From Haematobia irritans (lineage: Eukaryota > Arthropoda > Insecta > Diptera > Muscidae), in assembly GCF_050003625.1 (NCBI RefSeq), contig NC_134399.1, forward strand, positions 151,336,473-151,400,472: 64,000 nt of DNA, given 5' to 3'. Position 1 is the stretch's first letter, and each line of letters opens with the position of its first letter. The position numbers and the translations under genes were made by a program. The notes beneath the pieces are model-generated. The model saw only the letters and a list, made by a program, of their open reading frames with translations, ran no database searches and had not been told where the DNA came from. This document shows, in pieces, positions 61,312-64,000 of the stretch.

Positions 61312-61380
61312 TGGTGCAATGTACTAAGGCGACTGTTAACGCGTATCGTGCAGACAACACAGGTTCGAATCACGCTAGCG
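61312..61380 (+). repeat. tRNA-like stretch in E copy 2
   Basis: tggtgcaatgtactaaggcg resembles an A box/D arm of a class II tRNA; B box ggttcgaatc at 61362-61371, followed by acgctagcgg. In E copy 1 the A-box side is partly deleted (ggtgcagaaaacacagg). Confidence 0.55.
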
Positions 61381-61387
61381 GAAATCT

Positions 61388-62996
61388 TTTTATACCCTCC
61401 ACCATAGGTTGGGGGTATATTAACTTTGTCATTCCGTTTGTAACACATCGAAATATTGCTCTAAGACCCCATAAAGTATATACATTCTGAGTCGTGGTGA
61501 AATTCTGAGTCGATCTGAGCCCGTCCGTCCGTCTGTTGAAATCACGCTAACTTCCGAACGAAACAAGCTATCGACTTGAAACTTGGCACAAGTAATTGTT
61601 TTTGATGTAGGTCGGATGGTATTGCAAATGGGCCATATCGGTCCACTTTTACGTATAGCCCACATATAAACGGACCCCAAATTTGGCTTGCGGGGACTCT
61701 AAGAGAAGAAAATTTCATCCGATCCGGCTGAAATGTGGTACATGGTGTCAGCATATGATCTCTAACAATCATGGTCCTCATCGGTCCATAATTATATATA
61801 GGCCCCATATAAACCGATCCCCCGATTTGGCTTGCGGAGCCTCTAAGAGAAGCAAATTTCATCCGATCCTACTGAAATTTGGTACATGTTGTAAGTATAT
61901 GGTCTCTAACAACTATGCAAAAATTGGTCCACATCGGACAATAATTATATATAGCCCCCATATAAACCTATCCCCCGATTTGGTTTGCGGAGCCTCTAAG
62001 AGAAGCAAATTTCATCCGATCCGGCTGAAATTTGGTACATGGTGTTAGTATATGGTCTCCAATGACCACGCAAAAACTGGTCCACATCGGTCCATAATTA
62101 TATATAGCACCCATATAAACCGATCCCAAGATTTGACCTCCAGAGACTCTTGGAAGTCCCAAATGCATCTGATTCAGTTGAAATGTGGTACGTGGTGTTA
62201 ATATATGGCCTCAAACACCCATGCAAAAATTGGTGGAAATCGGTCCATAATTATATATAGCCCCTATATAAGCCAATCCCCAGATTTTACCTCCGGAGCC
62301 CCTTGGAAGAGCAAAATCCATCCGATTCGGTTGAAATCTGGTACGTGATGTTAGTATATGGTATCCCACTATCATGCAGGAATTGGTTCATATCAGTCCA
62401 TAATAATATATGGTCCCCATATAAACCCATCCCAAACCCATTGACCTCCGCTGCCTTTTGGAGAAGCTACATTCATCCGATCTGGTTGAAATTTGGTACG
62501 TTGTGGTAATATATGATATTTAACAGCCATGCCAAAAGTTGTCCATATCAGTCCATAATCATATGTAGCCCCCATATAAACCGATCCAGAGATTTGGTTT
62601 TGAAGCCTCATGGTGGAGCAAATTTCATACGAGTCAGTTGAAATTTGGTACATTGTGCTAGTATATGGCCGTTAACAACCATGCCTAACTAGGTCCATAT
62701 CGGTCTATAGTTATATATAGCCCTCAGATAAATCGATCCCCAATCACACAAAAATTGGTCCATATCAAATTCATAATTATACATAGCCCCCATATAAGCG
62801 ACCTCCATATTTCAATTCTGGCTCTCTACCACGTATAGACTCACAATTTAGAAAACGATGTTAAGAAGTTTTAAAATACCACAACCCAAGTAATTCGATT
62901 GTGGATGACAGTCTTTCGTAGAATTTTCTACGCAATCCATGGTGGAGGGTACATAAGATTCGGCCTGGCCGAACTTACGGCCATATATACTTGTTT
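61388..62996 (-). mobile_element. Family A element, complete, inside E2
   Basis: Inverted 3' hairpin tataccctccaccataggtt, core, about seven 153-bp units (61650-62700), inverted 5' end ggcctggccgaacttacggc. No 29-bp array, unlike the A in E copy 1. Confidence 0.9.
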
Positions 62997-63626
62997 TAAT
63001 TTGGTTTATAAAGTCGTAACCATAACGTTTTCAGATCATGAATACTGGTTGTTATTTTTACAACGCATGGTGTCATTTTATCGTTGTCAGATTGACACCG
63101 CATGTTCTCAGTTTGACACATGTGTGTTGATTCACTTTCATGAACGTTCGAATCGTTTTTAAATGAGCACGCCGTGCATGATTTTTTCTATGAGTGTATA
63201 GGCCTTACCAAATGGACCGATAAAAACTAAATCATATACACTTTTTTGTGGGTCTAAAATACCAGTAAAACCAGAATTTCTAGAAACCCTAGGAGTTAAA
63301 TAGAGAGATCGGTCTAATGGAGCCTATGCCAAAAGCATCAAGGAATACACATAGTACTCAGCACATCTAATTTTAGTTCTAGAATCTAGACCCCTAATCG
63401 GAGGGCCGGTTTATAAGGGGGGCTATATCAAAAACTGTACCGATACACTATATATTCGCACACCTCTATATGGTCCTTGAATACCTCTAGATTTCCAATT
63501 TCAGACGAATTGGGTAAAAACTACGGATTCTAGAAGGCCAAGAAGAGATCGGTCTATATGGGAGCTACATCAAAACATGGACCGGTACTCACCATTTTCG
63601 GCACACCTTTTTATGGTCCTAGAATA

Positions 63627-63969
63627 GGTTAGTTTAGGTTAGGTTAGTTGGCAGCCCGATGTATCAGGCTCCCATACACTATTCAGTCCGTTGTGATACC
63701 ACATTGGTGAACTTCTCTCTTATCACTGAGTGCTGCCCTATTCAATGTTAAGCTCAATGACAAGGGACCTTCTTTTTATAGCCGGATCCGAATGGCATTC
63801 CACATTGCAGTGGAACCACTTAGAGAAACCCTCAGAAATGTCACCAGCATTACTGAAGTGGGATAATCCACCGCCGAGAAACTTTTTGGTGTTCGTTCGT
63901 ACAAGAATCGAATCCACGACCTTGTGTATGCAAGGCGGGCATGCTAACCGTTGCACCACGGTGGCTCCC
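63627..63969 (-). mobile_element. tRNA-derived SINE, copy 3
   Basis: Same head, body and (cctaa)-type tail as the other copies, with B box decayed to complement of agaatcgaatcc and a 17-bp body deletion near 63825. Inserted in a B unit between ggtcctagaata and tacctgtagatt; flanking duplication not clear. Confidence 0.85.
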
Positions 63970-64000
63970 TACCTGTAGATTTAAAATTACAGGCGAATTT

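Larger units (their letters stand above)
61115..63196 (+). mobile_element. MITE-like element E (copy 2) carrying an A element
   Basis: CACAAATAGAAAAAATTACG at 61115-61134 and CATGATTTTTTCTATGAGTG at 63177-63196, TA on both sides (61113-61114, 63197-63198). Own arms 61115-61387 and 62997-63196. Less deleted than copy 1: the left arm keeps a fuller tRNA-like stretch. Confidence 0.85.
60028..64000 (+). mobile_element. Second B element with three insertions, cut by window end
   Basis: B sequence at 60028-60037, 60833-61112, 63199-63626 and 63970-64000. It lies head-to-tail after the previous B with 22 bp between. Interrupted by Himar1-like sequence, E copy 2 and a SINE. Confidence 0.8.

Overview
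This window looks like nuclear DNA of a calyptrate fly, most likely a muscid of the Stomoxys/Haematobia group. It is AT-rich, intron- or intergenic-like, and saturated with nested transposable elements. The strongest taxonomic hint is a decayed mariner transposase that I recognise as very close to Himar1, first described from the horn fly Haematobia irritans. I see no convincing single-copy host gene. Species is an inference; no mitochondrial, rRNA or conserved host exon is present.

Most of the window is built from three related non-autonomous families, called here A, B and C. Their '+' orientation starts with AACAAGTA and ends with a hairpin plus GGGTATA. Each has a GGCC-rich 5' end, a run of tandem units with a period of 153 bp (exact in the A and C copies measured), a diverged last unit holding TATAAAGTATATATATTC and GTCC/GTCT microsatellite, and a 3' hairpin. 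This matches the layout known for DINE-1/Helentron-associated elements of Diptera. A elements also carry an internal 29-bp minisatellite, which occurs separately as multi-kilobase arrays (7530-9895, 24230-27245).

A second layer is a set of MITE-like elements (E, F, G, H) with CAC...GTG ends, A-rich inner termini and 2-bp target duplications (TA, CA or TT). E and F carry tRNA-like RNA polymerase III promoter boxes; F has two facing away from each other. Other cut-and-paste remnants are two piggyBac-like MITEs (TTAA), one hAT-like MITE, one mariner deletion derivative, the Himar1-like fragment and a foldback element with a 9-bp duplication.

A third layer is retroposons: a 5'-truncated LINE with reverse transcriptase and RNase H (32179-34043, minus strand, 11-bp target duplication), two other LINE fragments (29410-29918, 57090-57698), and three copies of a tRNA-derived SINE whose 3' tail matches that LINE.

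Layout: 1-3084 B, 29-bp array, C-like and A with H inside; 3085-4860 mostly low copy with a foldback; 4861-7527 B holding E holding A; 7530-9895 array; 9896-12020 low copy; 12021-14788 minisatellite, C-like, array, C; 15043-15580 tandem; 15961-19633 C piece, then A holding F holding C; 19932-20297 mariner; 21076-23782 tRNA-like boxes and a 1.6-kb (TTA)n; 24230-27245 array; 28788-31513 A with LINE piece, then B; 31888-34271 hAT-like MITE holding the LINE; 34477-38009 B (with two MITEs) then C; 38010-39300 low copy; 39301-46870 B, then the deepest nest; 47409-49478 B; 49893-51108 A; 51110-52290 low copy; 52300-54746 piggyBac MITE, C with SINE, 100-N gap, A; 54850-58870 low copy, LINE tail, H; 58873-64000 two B elements, the second holding Himar1-like, E (holding A) and SINE.
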